Assembly (NCBI GenBank): GCA_000333855.2
Contig: CM007316.1
Coordinates: forward strand, 479,726-543,725
DNA: 64,000 bases
From: Endotrypanum monterogeii
Lineage: Eukaryota > Euglenozoa > Kinetoplastea > Trypanosomatida > Trypanosomatidae
Direction of reading: 5' to 3'
Below, in pieces: positions 31,701 to 41,700 of the stretch; position 1 is the stretch's first letter, and every line of letters begins with the position of its first letter. The notes below the pieces were generated by a model. It did no database searches. It worked only from the letters and a program-made list of their open reading frames with translations, and was not told where the DNA came from. Both the position numbers and the translations under genes were made by a program.

Positions 31701-33349
31701 GGGCGCTTTTAGCAAGTGTCACGCAGCAGATGCGGCACTGTAGTGAGCGCCTGGTGCCACTTCGCAACCTTCAGGGACGGCACAAGGGCATCTATGTGTG
31801 CGGTCAGACACCAGTGTTCCTCCTCTATCATGCCGCCACGAATCAGCTAGTTTGCACCCGGCACCATGCCATGAGCGCCGTGCGCGGCTTTGCACCATTC
31901 CACTCGCGGCATGTGCATGGCGGCTTTGTTTACTGTGGTGAAGGCTTTGTACACTTCGCCACCATGCAGCCTTTCGGTGAGCTGCTCGGAAGCAGCGGGT
32001 GGTGGCTGGAGCGGGTACGCCTTGGGTGCACGCCCCACCAACTTGTCTACTCACCGGCGGCTCATGGATGCTTCGTTGTGTCGTCGCGGCCACAGCCATT
32101 TTCGCCAAAGCGCGCTCCTTTTGATGTACAACTGCGAATGATCGAAGACGAGGAAGGAAATCGTGTGCCACATGTGGTGGAACCAATACCACTGCCTCCT
32201 CTGTCGGCAACGTCCGGGGTACCCGTGCCGACAAATGAACGTTATGAGGTTCTGCTCTTCTCTACACTCGACTGGCAGTGCATGGATCGTCTCTTGCTTG
32301 ATACAAATGAGAAAGTGCTCTCTGCAACTCTGGTGCAGGTGTCCCGCGACACGACGATGGACGCAGTAAATCGACCTGCGACGGCGCCAGTGTGCGCCCT
32401 GGCAACGGCGTACCCGCTTGGCGAGGATGTCACCACCCGTGGACGTGTGCTGCTGCTGGCGACGTCGCAGAAAGATCGACAGGGAACGCAGCAGCTGCGC
32501 ACTCTGCACGAAGAGTCAATGAAGGGACCGGTTACGGCCATCGCGAGGGTCAGTGTCGATTGCGTCGCTGTCGCTGTCGGTGGTACTGTGCGCGTGTACC
32601 GCTATGACGCAGAAAAGAGCATAATGGAGACTATGGCAATTTTGTATGCCGGGGCCTACGTCACAAGCCTGCAATCTATGCGCGACTACCTTCTTATTGG
32701 AGACCTCTTCAACTCGGTTCTTTTCGCCCGGTACAACGAGGATGCGCACTCCATTACCGTTCTCGGACGTGACACACACAACATTTCTGTCGTTTCACAA
32801 GAGATGCTCTATCACGATACGCGCTTAGGTATACTGGTCGCCGATGATGCGCGCAATCTGATTTGCATGAGCTACAAGCCTCGTGTTCTCGAGGAACCGG
32901 GGAAGCCGGCGAAAGTGCTGGAGTCATTGCTGAGCGTCACGGGAGAGTACCGCCTGGCCGGCGGCTCGCTCATCAAGATGATGCGACTGAAGGCTGCCTC
33001 AGCGCAGTCGGGTAGTGTTGCAATCTATGTCACTAATATGGGCGAAATTGGCTACCTTGTGCCTCTCGGCGATCAGACAAGTCGAACGGGGCAGTGGGTG
33101 TTGCGCCGTCTACAAACCGAGGTGGCTCACGTCGGGGGACTGCCTCCGCGCATGTTCCTTGGCTTTCCTCAGAGTGATCCGCTGAGCTCTCTCAAAGGTG
33201 AAGAATGGATGCTGCATGTACCCCTCTTGGAGCAACTGTATCGGCAAGATTTACGCACACGCAAACTGATTGCCTCGGCAGCGCAGACGCAGCTACTGCG
33301 TGTCATGAATGTTGGTGCCACCGTCTCAGCAGAACTCTGGCACGTGTGA
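28721..33349 (+). CDS. CPSF160: Cleavage and polyadenylation specificity factor, 160-kDa subunit
   Basis: 1542 residues from ATG 28721, close to the usual length of CPSF1/CPSF160 (about 1400). The N-terminus fits the family's first beta-propeller (VSGYFLPSSLA, then VIAIRQNYLTLYRVKG). The C-terminal CPSF-A region has the characteristic MRDYLLIGDLFNSVLFARYN and GRDTHNISV segments. CPSF160 is the scaffold of the 3' processing complex. In trypanosomatids polyadenylation is coupled to trans-splicing of the next gene, so this factor serves both. A Glu/Asp/Ala-rich disordered insert lies at about 165-280 and a smaller charged one near 690. The region about 1000 reads EARKKRLQEERALLA, a short helix between propellers. 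RSE1/SF3b130 and DDB1 share the fold and are the alternatives; the GDLFNSV region fits CPSF160 best. Confidence 0.83.
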   Translation: MLHTAVAPLLPASVVTHTVSGYFLPSSLAAQKEKEVIAIRQNYLTLYRVKGPHRDHAAVGLRPADELGQVAEVSLHAPPLGAATCRPFRAISDILVLLFDDFHVSFLQYNPVKLQFDTVALVQLDDRQLSLDRCPLDAMLRVDETGTFLAVLAKRSDLFFFPVLEMVNQETMAAAQAESSAANVSITAGGSAAFVGDEEAALNTTSGTAKAVAPKPTVALNAWGDEDEDDIEEKKESTGPMQSEALSEGLEPLMQGVKRTGCSTASEATPVAPLAAPLERSTNAGGSSLLLRIGTVTHWSLQNVKTTLRNIRDVQFVESAGEPLLAFLFERQPTWAGRVKLLEWRSKTVESHMLTCSIEWMKITLANSSTPHMLSLSEVDGLPYDVTNMTPLPAFQDVPSAVLCVSRNMVMHVSTKSGYGVFLNAVGEEQARNLKSSAVSYEAIQWRSASQASSTDLVKVNLNLANASTVLLSQSVRRQGAGGMDGSRDAAPRDENQRLLVVTEEEGTVVDIHLHSHGYTVSSISAEIVMTGCFCSSYGTIDSTSFFLGSLNGDSRFIQSTPQDPCKVLQKFVGIGPVRDVDIVDTSTVISGGLDKNTLDPSVEASPYADLYRSVDFETEPVMTAAQRKAVMDIAVCSGTGSAGSLSILRRSIRSRVVRQEELNAISVFFLEHANEDARKRPRDSRGGGEQEKIPVALPGGAAQHPHLLITGSNFSILFAVRSDSVQQVRGAALSVSARTVYATQLDWLPGLLQVTETELRLLSVDGKRRLGSTEFQTLPAIQRASSQGAAANVAVAALLVADMHCVLVRFTDGQLLSFSLQDAKAMSTATLLLEKVVAVAWWGASTRQSPQRQQTLLVVQNMDLIMYHLQSPQVIQQVSSFPNFALLPPFAVEGLETPMVKLRERLNSEPLPTITHLSVFDQHEDIAVAAAPTEATWVIILSSGELVTYRVVPPDANGPRRCVKLVHHILDVAPEVDVVESIEARKKRLQEERALLASVTQQMRHCSERLVPLRNLQGRHKGIYVCGQTPVFLLYHAATNQLVCTRHHAMSAVRGFAPFHSRHVHGGFVYCGEGFVHFATMQPFGELLGSSGWWLERVRLGCTPHQLVYSPAAHGCFVVSSRPQPFSPKRAPFDVQLRMIEDEEGNRVPHVVEPIPLPPLSATSGVPVPTNERYEVLLFSTLDWQCMDRLLLDTNEKVLSATLVQVSRDTTMDAVNRPATAPVCALATAYPLGEDVTTRGRVLLLATSQKDRQGTQQLRTLHEESMKGPVTAIARVSVDCVAVAVGGTVRVYRYDAEKSIMETMAILYAGAYVTSLQSMRDYLLIGDLFNSVLFARYNEDAHSITVLGRDTHNISVVSQEMLYHDTRLGILVADDARNLICMSYKPRVLEEPGKPAKVLESLLSVTGEYRLAGGSLIKMMRLKAASAQSGSVAIYVTNMGEIGYLVPLGDQTSRTGQWVLRRLQTEVAHVGGLPPRMFLGFPQSDPLSSLKGEEWMLHVPLLEQLYRQDLRTRKLIASAAQTQLLRVMNVGATVSAELWHV

Positions 33350-33388
33350 ACAAACAGGACGTCGGAGGAAAGTCAGCTTCCAGTTCCG

Positions 33389-33425
33389 TGTGTGTGTGTG
33401 TGTGTCTGTGTCTGTGTGTGTGTGT
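33389..33425. repeat. (TG)n microsatellite
   Basis: TG run with two C interruptions, 40 bases after the CPSF160 stop. Confidence 0.95.
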
Positions 33426-34193
33426 TGATTGAAAAGATAGGGGTTAATGTCGCTGCGAAGGGGGTCTGCAGTTATGAAGGTAGCTAGAGCACGTCACTCT
33501 GTGTGGGTAATTGGGTAATGGTGTTTCTCTTTCTGAACTTGTGTAAGGAGTGTGACTGCGTTGGGTTTATTAGTTTTTGACGCTGGTGATTCAAACGCAG
33601 AACTCCCAACATTGGCACAAATGTGTGGTGACCATAAAGAATGCCAAATTACGGCCCTCAACGGGTGGAGTCTCTTGACGATACACACCCAAAGATAGCA
33701 AGATCCGCAGGGTCGGAAGTTCTTCCAGGCCGTGGGCATTCATGCCAAACACCTTTGTCCACCTTAAGTGGAGGTGTTCATCACTTCCGATGTCTTTATG
33801 GACCCGACAGCTGTCTTTCTTTCTGCATTCACGAAGTAAGAAACTGCTTCCTGTATTCGGTGGTACCACTGCTTGTCCACGGTATCTCTTGTCATGTGGA
33901 ACGGTGAAATGGGAAAACCCTTTTCTCATCACAGGCAGTAAGTTCCAGTTTCTTGATGGTTTCCCATGGACGACCTGTCTGATGGGGTTCTCCACCTCTC
34001 GTAACCCCCCCCCCCAACCTACTTAAGTACTTGATCTGAAACTTTTTTTTATTCAGGTGAGAGGGGGGATGGGGCGTCAACGTTTGAATACCAGTGTATC
34101 ACGCACCTTCCCATTGCCCCTGACATGAACAGTACATAAAAAGCGCCGGATTCTCGTACGCACAAACGGCCTCCAATAAAAAAAGAAAAAAAA

Positions 34194-34207
34194 TCTTTCC
34201 CGCTCAG
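34194..34207 (+). promoter_or_regulatory. Predicted spliced-leader acceptor for fukutin-like gene
   Basis: TCTTTCCCGCTCAG with AG at 34206-34207; no ATG before the start at 34326. A stronger T run with AG at 34055-34056 lies upstream but would put ATGs into the 5' UTR. Confidence 0.45.
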
Positions 34208-34325
34208 CAAGGCGAGGTACGGCACAAATCAATTAGAGGTGTGGGCGTACGTCCCGGTCCTGTCAAGCGCTGGTCAGCGTTTCTACCCCTCACCACCATA
34301 CAGTTGGTGTCCTCGCCAAGTGTCC

Positions 34326-35804
34326 ATGCTACGCCACTGCCAGGCCTGCCGAAGGGCTGCTGAAGCCACCTTTCGACCACACGTACACCAGAGAGAGTGT
34401 CACATATGCGCCGCTGCCGTCTCCAAACACAGGGGGACTCTAGATAACGCCACAGGTACGGCGAACGCTACCACCGCCTCAGTGAACGGGATTCCGCCTC
34501 TACTATCCAGTGTCACACTGCTGCCTGGGCGGTGTGATAAGTCTGTAGTGAAGGTTGAGGACAGCGCGCTATTTTCCTCGTTCCAGCTTCGACGTACTGC
34601 ACTGCTGGAGTGGCTAGATCGATTCTCATATCTGGAGCGCAAAGGATGTGTATCATGCGAACAGGCACCCTCTACAGAGGAGAACGTGCAAGACTTCGCT
34701 GACAAGGCTGAGCTAGAGGCCGCATACGAGACGTACTTGAGATGCACAGATGCCACTGTGGAAGAGGCGCTGTTCACCCGTTTGGTGAGCTCCCTAGAGA
34801 AGCAGTGTCAGCAGTATACCCTAGAATCGCCTGTGTTACCAACCTCACCTCCAGCAATGGAGCCAATGACGACACCGGCGGAGGACAGTAAGCAGCGTTC
34901 TTCCATTCGTGTTCCAAAACATCTAGTGGCTTTTAGAGCTGGCGTGACGGCGACCTCAACGGAACCAAAGGCGCCGGTGTCACCCGCGCTGGGTGTGAAC
35001 CCATCTCTTCATGGAGTGCCCAACAACTTTGAAGTTTATGTTCGGCAGCGTTTTAATGGACAGGCTGCGTTAGTTGCGAAGCAACTTGCGTTCCAAGAAG
35101 CACTGTTAGCAGTGCGAGAGGTGCTAGCATCGCTCAAGATTCGTTTTTTCCTTGCCTGCGGCACAGCCTTGGGTGCACGCCGTGATGGCTGCTTCGTCCC
35201 GTACGATGTAGACATTGATCTTGGAATTTTCTATGAAGATATCGCAACACCTCTAAGTGATGCTGACGCACTGCCGGTGTCCCGCGTGTCTTCCTCATCC
35301 GGCGCCGCAGCCGGCTTGGACACCGTGCAAACGCGCGTCTATGAACTTCTTCACACACTAGCCTCGACACGGGCTTTTATCGTGTTTGATATTTGTGGCG
35401 CAGTTGAAAAGGGACTGGAGCTGCGTGTGTTGCACAGGAACACAGGCACACGCATCGACATAAATCTCTACTACCCCCCTATACTCACGAATGCGGATGT
35501 TGAAAAAGATGAGGGCAGCGATGATGCATTAGTGCGTGAGAAGGGTTTGTTTCTGTGGGCAGCCTCTTTTTACGAGCTTGCCGACAAGCGCAAGCATGGC
35601 ATGTATCGCTATCGCCACCAGCCTTTCGCCACCGATCTTGAAGAGCTTCCGTTTTGCTCCATGGTCGCCTCGTCTGGGAACGGGTTTCTTGTGCCCCCCG
35701 AGCGTTATCTCGTCGAGAGCTATGGTGAGGATTGGGGAATTCAAAAGCAGTTTTCGTATTCAGAGGGCCTCGTCGGTGAGTTCAAGAACATCATACACGA
35801 GTAG
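34326..35804 (+). CDS. Fukutin/LicD-like nucleotidyltransferase-fold protein
   Basis: 492 residues from ATG 34326. The N-terminus carries a Cys/His-rich segment (CQAC, then CHIC about 18 residues on) that could bind zinc. The C-terminal half has the LicD/fukutin signature: FFLACGTALGARRDGCF, with CGTALG at 278-283, then the metal-binding acidic cluster YDVDID (293-298), and near the end ESYGEDW, the family's YGxDW motif. LicD and fukutin proteins transfer phosphocholine or ribitol-phosphate to glycans from CDP-donors. Here the substrate is unknown; surface glycans of trypanosomatids are a natural guess. There is no N-terminal membrane anchor, which is unusual if it works in the Golgi. A possible disordered stretch covers residues about 165-240. 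Confidence 0.77.
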   Translation: MLRHCQACRRAAEATFRPHVHQRECHICAAAVSKHRGTLDNATGTANATTASVNGIPPLLSSVTLLPGRCDKSVVKVEDSALFSSFQLRRTALLEWLDRFSYLERKGCVSCEQAPSTEENVQDFADKAELEAAYETYLRCTDATVEEALFTRLVSSLEKQCQQYTLESPVLPTSPPAMEPMTTPAEDSKQRSSIRVPKHLVAFRAGVTATSTEPKAPVSPALGVNPSLHGVPNNFEVYVRQRFNGQAALVAKQLAFQEALLAVREVLASLKIRFFLACGTALGARRDGCFVPYDVDIDLGIFYEDIATPLSDADALPVSRVSSSSGAAAGLDTVQTRVYELLHTLASTRAFIVFDICGAVEKGLELRVLHRNTGTRIDINLYYPPILTNADVEKDEGSDDALVREKGLFLWAASFYELADKRKHGMYRYRHQPFATDLEELPFCSMVASSGNGFLVPPERYLVESYGEDWGIQKQFSYSEGLVGEFKNIIHE

Positions 35805-36293
35805 CGAGGCTCTCCCGTTTGGTTGTGCGTGCGACATGGCGCCAATAATGTGTGTTCTCATTTTTTTTTTTTAATGAAATGGAGCTTCTGCTTAGGAGTG
35901 GACCCCCCCCTTTGCCCTCTCTTTTGTTTTTTCTCCCGCTGATGCTTGTGTCTTGTCGGTTGCAGAAAGCAGTCGAAACAGGCGCCCTTTTATTTTGTTG
36001 GATTTCTAGGGCGGGGAAGGGAAACGGGTGCCATTCAATAACTTCCGGTACCATCGTCTCACAGCTCTCGGCGTTTTGGGTTACTCCTAGTCATCACAGC
36101 CTCTTAATCCCTCAATGAATCCGTGGCGAACGCCGTGAAGGGGGAAGGGGGTGGCGAGCCCTAAAGGAAAAGCGAAAAAGAAAACAGGCACCATGAAAAT
36201 TGCGGAATGAAGTGCAGATCAACCTGGAGGGCGTGGCCCCTCGTCTTTTGATGTCGTGTTTCCGCGTGCAGACCAATTGTTGACCCATTTTTG

Positions 36294-36313
36294 TGGAAGG
36301 TTTTAACCTTCCA
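36294..36313. repeat. Perfect 9-bp inverted repeat
   Basis: TGGAAGGTT, two T, AACCTTCCA. It could form a hairpin in RNA from either strand. No gene or known element is near it. Confidence 0.8.
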
Positions 36314-36803
36314 ACTTAAATAAAACGATTTTTTTACCTCGGTTTTAGAAGAGTTTCTCAATGCCCTCTGTGCACCCTTACTGTTCTGCTGCACTGCGTG
36401 ATTGGTTCACATTTCGTGATATCTGTTATGCAGCAATTGGAATTCTTTAAAAAATCTTTCCAATCTCTCTTGCTTTGTAACCTGGTATTTTTCCGATTCC
36501 CACTTACCTACGCGTTCACCAACGTGATCATATACCTCTGACTGTCTCAAAACTGCTTGCACTCCACTCCCGCAGTGGCGTATTGCCTTTTTGTAGCCCT
36601 TTTCTTTTGTTGTTGTTGTTGCGGTCGTGGTGTTTGTCGTCGCTGCTTCTATTTCTTTCTCTGTGAGTGAGCACGCGCTTTGTCGGTCGTTTGGTGCGTT
36701 CCCCTCCCCTCCCTCCGTAAATCCGCGCAAACGGAGCGAGCATCTCTACCACCCTCCTTCTGTGTTCTTATTTTTTCTACGCTCCTGGTGTCGTCAGGCC
36801 GGA

Positions 36804-36804
36804 G

Positions 36805-36837
<33 letters not shown>

Positions 36838-36838
36838 C
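36804..36838. repeat. (CT)n microsatellite
   Basis: CT run with a TTT interruption, pyrimidine on the transcribed strand. Confidence 0.95.
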
Positions 36839-38692
36839 ATCCTAGCTGATAAAGCACACAGCACAGTAGAAAACCGTGAGAGGACGGCTGCAAACCACGA
36901 AAAACCAAAGGCCCACACGTCTCGCTGTGTGCAGGTGACGGTGAGGAGTGGGTACACACCATCGAACGTGAAGTCAAGAAACACACATGAGGTGGATGGG
37001 AAAAACACGGCAAAGATAAATAAGGCTGCACCTGCCTCCCCCCTCCCCCCCCCCCACACACACACAGACACAGACACAGACCCTCCTTTTCTGGAGGGTG
37101 CTAAACTGAGGTGTTTTACCAGCGTAGTGGAGTTACTTTCCTCCGAAGCTTAATTCCGACAAACGCCTGACAACATAATCTGAAACTTCAAAAGTAACGT
37201 CCGCGAAACCACCCCCACCCCTCGAAGCACGACACAACTCTGTTCGCGTGCGTGTAAGGGGCCGATTTCCTAGCCAACGCGCATGATATAAGTATTGATT
37301 TGTTGTTTCACCCATTTCCCGTGTATTTTGTGCTTTTTATCTGCCACATCTAAGGTGAGAACACCATCACACCAAAGCATCTTCGCTGAGGGGACTCGTG
37401 GCCAACTCCTCTGCGTGTGTGTGTCTGTCTGTTTTCCCTTTTCTCGCCCCCTTCCCCCTCAACCCACTCCACTTTCCGACCATATTCCTCACATCCTTGA
37501 CCGTTATCAACAGTAGCTGCTTGTCTACTTCCTTGGGAAAAGCCACGTTTTTCTACTGTAGCTACTACAAATTGCCGTTGGGCTCTCGCGCTCTCTACTC
37601 CCTGTTTGGGTCAGCTGCTTTCTCTTCGGGGTTCGTGTTGATTTAACACAGGTTGGTGTCCATAGATCAACCACGCCAAAACAAGGTTCCGAAGGTTTCG
37701 TGAGCCGCATCACAGCTGCGTGAGTGGGGACGTGAATCACATTCTTGTCTCCTAAATATTCTCTGAAAAGTGTTGAGTAAAAAAGCGCTCGCGAAGGTGA
37801 CGCAAGTTGGAATCTCCGAATTCACACATTGTACTGTGTCCCTTGCTCTCCCCTGTCACCCTTCTGGCGTTCTCCGTGTAGATCCTGCGCACAGTCCTTA
37901 CTCATTGAACACACTCAGTTCACCAGATTCTGCTCATCTCGCACAGGGGCTCCTTCTCTTGTGCCTCTACCCACGACGCCATTTTTTTTTTTGCTGTTGT
38001 TGCTGTTGCGCTGCTCCTGGAGAGGGGAGGTCTTCACTTGTTGATTCGCACGAATTGTACTCAACTGCGAGGCGACTGCAATTTCATTTGAAGGTGTGTG
38101 GGGAAAGTGTCATCATCGAATTAAAAAAGGTTCAGACGAGAGAGAGCTCGTTCTAGACTCTTTTTTTTTTTCTTGGCGTAGCGGCGGGGTGATTGTGACT
38201 GTGGCTGCACACGTGGGTGTGTCTGAGCGTCGGTGTGCATGTCCTTGCTCGTGTTGAGGAGAAACTACTTTCTGATTTAGGCTTACTCCAAGCACCCGAC
38301 CTAGCCGCTGGCTCACCGTCACCCTCTTCAGAACTCTATATAACGTGGTCCATAAACGCCCCTAAGCATTTACATCACTCGAAGAACACCACTAGTGAAA
38401 ATTTTTATTTTTACTTGTAGTTGGAAACGCGATACACCTTTACACTAAAAAAAGCGTTGCGATTCCGTGCCCCCCTCTTTTTTTATATCAGATCACCTGT
38501 TTGTGGTCGCGCGCCGTCTTGTCTTGTACTGCACTGCGTTTGTTTAACTCGCTGTCTTCCTGCCTACCTGATTCCGAGAAGACTTCTCTAACCCCCTCCC
38601 CCCCCCCTACACACAAAATCACACGTTCCATCAGGCCTTCCTGTCTTCTGTTTTTTGTTTGTGTTGTGGTGGTGGTGACGTCTCTGTCGTGT

Positions 38693-38719
38693 ATTTTTTT
38701 TTTCCGTTTCACTCTCTAG
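38693..38719 (+). promoter_or_regulatory. Predicted spliced-leader acceptor for CE1
   Basis: Ten T then CCGTTTCACTCTCTAG; AG at 38718-38719, 16 bases before the ATG at 38736. Strong polypyrimidine tract. Confidence 0.65.
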
Positions 38720-38735
38720 CCGTCGAGGTATCAAG

Positions 38736-41700
38736 ATGAGTCTCAATCCAAACGCTCCATCGTTTGACCCGACGGCGAAGCCCTTCATTCCGTCTTTTCT
38801 ATGCAACGATCCGGAGTCGTTTGTTCCGCCGGTGTATCACCCCACTCCACAGTTCAATCCGCAGCTACGAACTCTCACCGCCTCTGGTCCAGTCAGCAAC
38901 GATGATGTACCGCTCCTGTCAGGCTTCAAGCGAAGCACGAAGCCAGCGGCCACAGCACCAACAACCGCGGCAGACGCCTATGAGACACCAAACAGTGGCG
39001 CGACTACCAGTGGGAAAGTGTCCACCCTTGGCCTGCGCCCCCAGACGACGGGCAGTGGGGGGCCGCCGGCGATGATGTGGCAACCCCCGTCCCCATTACC
39101 GAGAGCGTCAGAAATCTTTCCCACCAGACCCCTGATGAGTATAAACTCTTCCGTGCCTTCACCTGCCTCCATATCTGTCGGTACGAACAAAGCCGGGAGC
39201 GGTGTCCACACGGCTGCAAATCTCTCCAGTGGAATAGGAACTGATGGCTCCTCCGAACGGCTTGAGAGTGATCAGCCGCCGATTCTCGGGTGGTCCTCCT
39301 CCTCCACACGGCGTGCGCCAACCACGAGCCCATCAGGGACCCCGCTCTCTATCCAAACGCATAACACCGGTGCTCGATATACTGCACAGCAGCATCCGCT
39401 GCCATCCCAGTCATCTGCACCGGCAATACCGCGCTCTCAAGACCGCAGTGGCCAGTCGCAGAATCCTGCTTCATTTTTCCCTCTTTATAGCGGCTACTCT
39501 TCATCTGTACCTGGAGGAAATGGTCTGCAACAGCAGGCGCATGTCGTAGGTCAAGGAGCACCCCCTCTGCAACGTGTGTCTCCACAGCATCAGCAGCAGC
39601 AAATACACCAGTATCAGCATTCATCTTTTCCTCCAAAGGCTGCCCCTGTGCTTCCTCGCAGTGCGCAAGAGCGGCAGGCTGCCGCGGCAGCCGCGGCCGC
39701 TGCGGCTGCGGCATCCGCATCAGCCAACGAAGGGAGTCGTGGTGCATCGCCAAGCAGCCTTAGTGCTAGCGAGGCGGGCAACGCAACCTCCAGTCGCTAC
39801 ACCATCCAAGAGCAACGTGGTCCCTCGCCGCCTGCTTTACCCGCACCTCGCTCCGAGACTGTCTCTCAGCAGCAACAGCAACTCCAGGATCACATTGTGG
39901 CAGAGAGTGCCATACATTCTTCAGGGCAAGTAGCAAGCTCTTCTACTGTGTCTACGCAGGTACCTCCGCGGATTTCGTCTGCCCCAATGACACGAGCTGT
40001 CCGCGTCGGCACCGCGGCCAGCAATGCAGCATATTCAGCTGTTGCCGCGGCGAGGAGTGCAGTGCCCTACCCTGGACCTCCGCGAGGTCTTGTGTCAACG
40101 AATCACACCGCCACTGGATCACAAATGCTGCGTGTGCTGCCAAGCGGCCCTACCACGAATAGCTCAGGCTCTGCTCCGACCACAAGTAGCCCCAATGGCA
40201 CCCCACCACCATCGACGACGCTGCAGCCTTCGGCCGTGCCAAAACACGCGGGTGGACCTGCTGTTTCACTACCTGGAGCCGCGCCGTCTTCCCGCCCTTC
40301 CATTGGTTCTGGCGTTGCTGCGCTTAGTGGTTGGAGACCACCTCAGTTTGGCCGAAAAGCTGCCCCGACAAACAGCAACCCGCTTATCGTCATGATTTTC
40401 GGCTGCCGCGGATCCGGTAAAACAACACAGGCTGAGAGCGTTGCTCAGCGCTATCATCTCCTGCACCTGTCCTCTGGCGACTTGAGTAAAGAAGGTAAAC
40501 AACCCTTTGAGGAGGTTGAGCGGGTCGTGAAAGAAAATTTCGGGCCAGATGCAAAGGACCGCTCTTACAATGGCCTTGTACTCGATCGATTCATCGCGAC
40601 AGGGGAAATGGATGCTTACTATCTTCAAGCCGCCCTCAATGTGTGTCAGTTGCCGGTTCCGATTGTTTTCTGGCTGCAAGTGGACCCCAAAGAAGGTATG
40701 AGGCGCGCTCAGTCGCGTGGCGATCAGAAGTCCGGCGCCGACTTTTGGCGCTCCGTAGAACAGCGGGCTCAGGCGGAAGTAGCAGATCGCGTGTACAAGA
40801 AGATCGGTGTGCTGCACACGATTGACTGCAACACACTGGAGGCGCGCCGTGTATCGGATCGCATTTATAGCATAATTGATGGACTTTTTCCGAAACGCAG
40901 TCGACACATCCGATTACCAAGTGCGTCAGTGGTTGACGGCATCGCCAAGTTTCCCCTCGTCGATGACTACCGAGACTTTCAGCTGCTCACCAAGGAGATT
41001 CACACAGCAGTCGGCAATATGTCCGGTCGTACCGATAGCGCGCCGCTTTCTATCGTCGGTGGATACGTCGACGCCAAATCGTTCGCAAACCGTCAAGAAT
41101 GCAAGCGGATGTCCTCCATGTACGTTACTCTGAAGGCGGATGGTCAGCGGTTTCTGGTGGTGAAGCACTCACATTTCGGCATACTGGGATTTCCTTTCAT
41201 TTTCACCGGTTGCTTCGAACTAAACGCTCTCTTCGATTCGTTAGCATTTCCCTCTGCATTTGAGATGGTCGGCGATCGCCAAGTAAACGTGAATAATATT
41301 GAGTGGATGCTTGATGCAGAGATGAGCGTCACCAACAGCGAGACAAACGAGGCGCTTCCCCTGCTACACGTCATTGACTACGTCTACTTTGGTGGCAAGC
41401 AGGCTAAGCGGACTCTATTCTTTGAGCGCTACGAGCTTTTGCGTAGGTGGTTCCGGCTGATGGTGCAAAAAAGTGGCGAGTCTGCGGCCTACGGGCCTGT
41501 GGTGTTGAAGCAGTACGTTCCCATCAACGAGCTTCCGAAGCTGCTTCCGCGACTCGAAGAGGCGCCCTTCGCCGTGGACGGTATAGTGTTTCAGGGCAAC
41601 TCCCTCTACAAATTCGGTTCCGATAGGTTCCTCTTGAAGTGGAAGCCTATGCACCTCTGCACGGCCGATTTTAGGCTCATGAATGGGGAAGAAACGGAAG

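Larger units (their letters stand above)
33350..34325. other. Spacer before fukutin-like gene
   Basis: About 1 kb. It starts with (GT)n, and 33590-34000 is less repetitive than most spacers but has no convincing coding frame. I see no gene. Confidence 0.55.
35805..38735. other. Long gene-free spacer before CE1
   Basis: About 2.9 kb, T/C-rich, with (CT)n, poly-C and poly-T runs and the palindrome at 36294-36313. No credible gene. The last 45 bases carry the CE1 acceptor. Confidence 0.6.

Noticed and set aside
31719..32541. Minus-strand frames of 100-170 codons inside CPSF160
   Set aside because: Antisense shadows of a long conserved coding region, with biased Arg/His composition.
33927..33945. 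15-base match ATCACAGGCAGTAAG shared with the coiled-coil gene near 23388
   Set aside because: Flanks differ and the match is at chance level.
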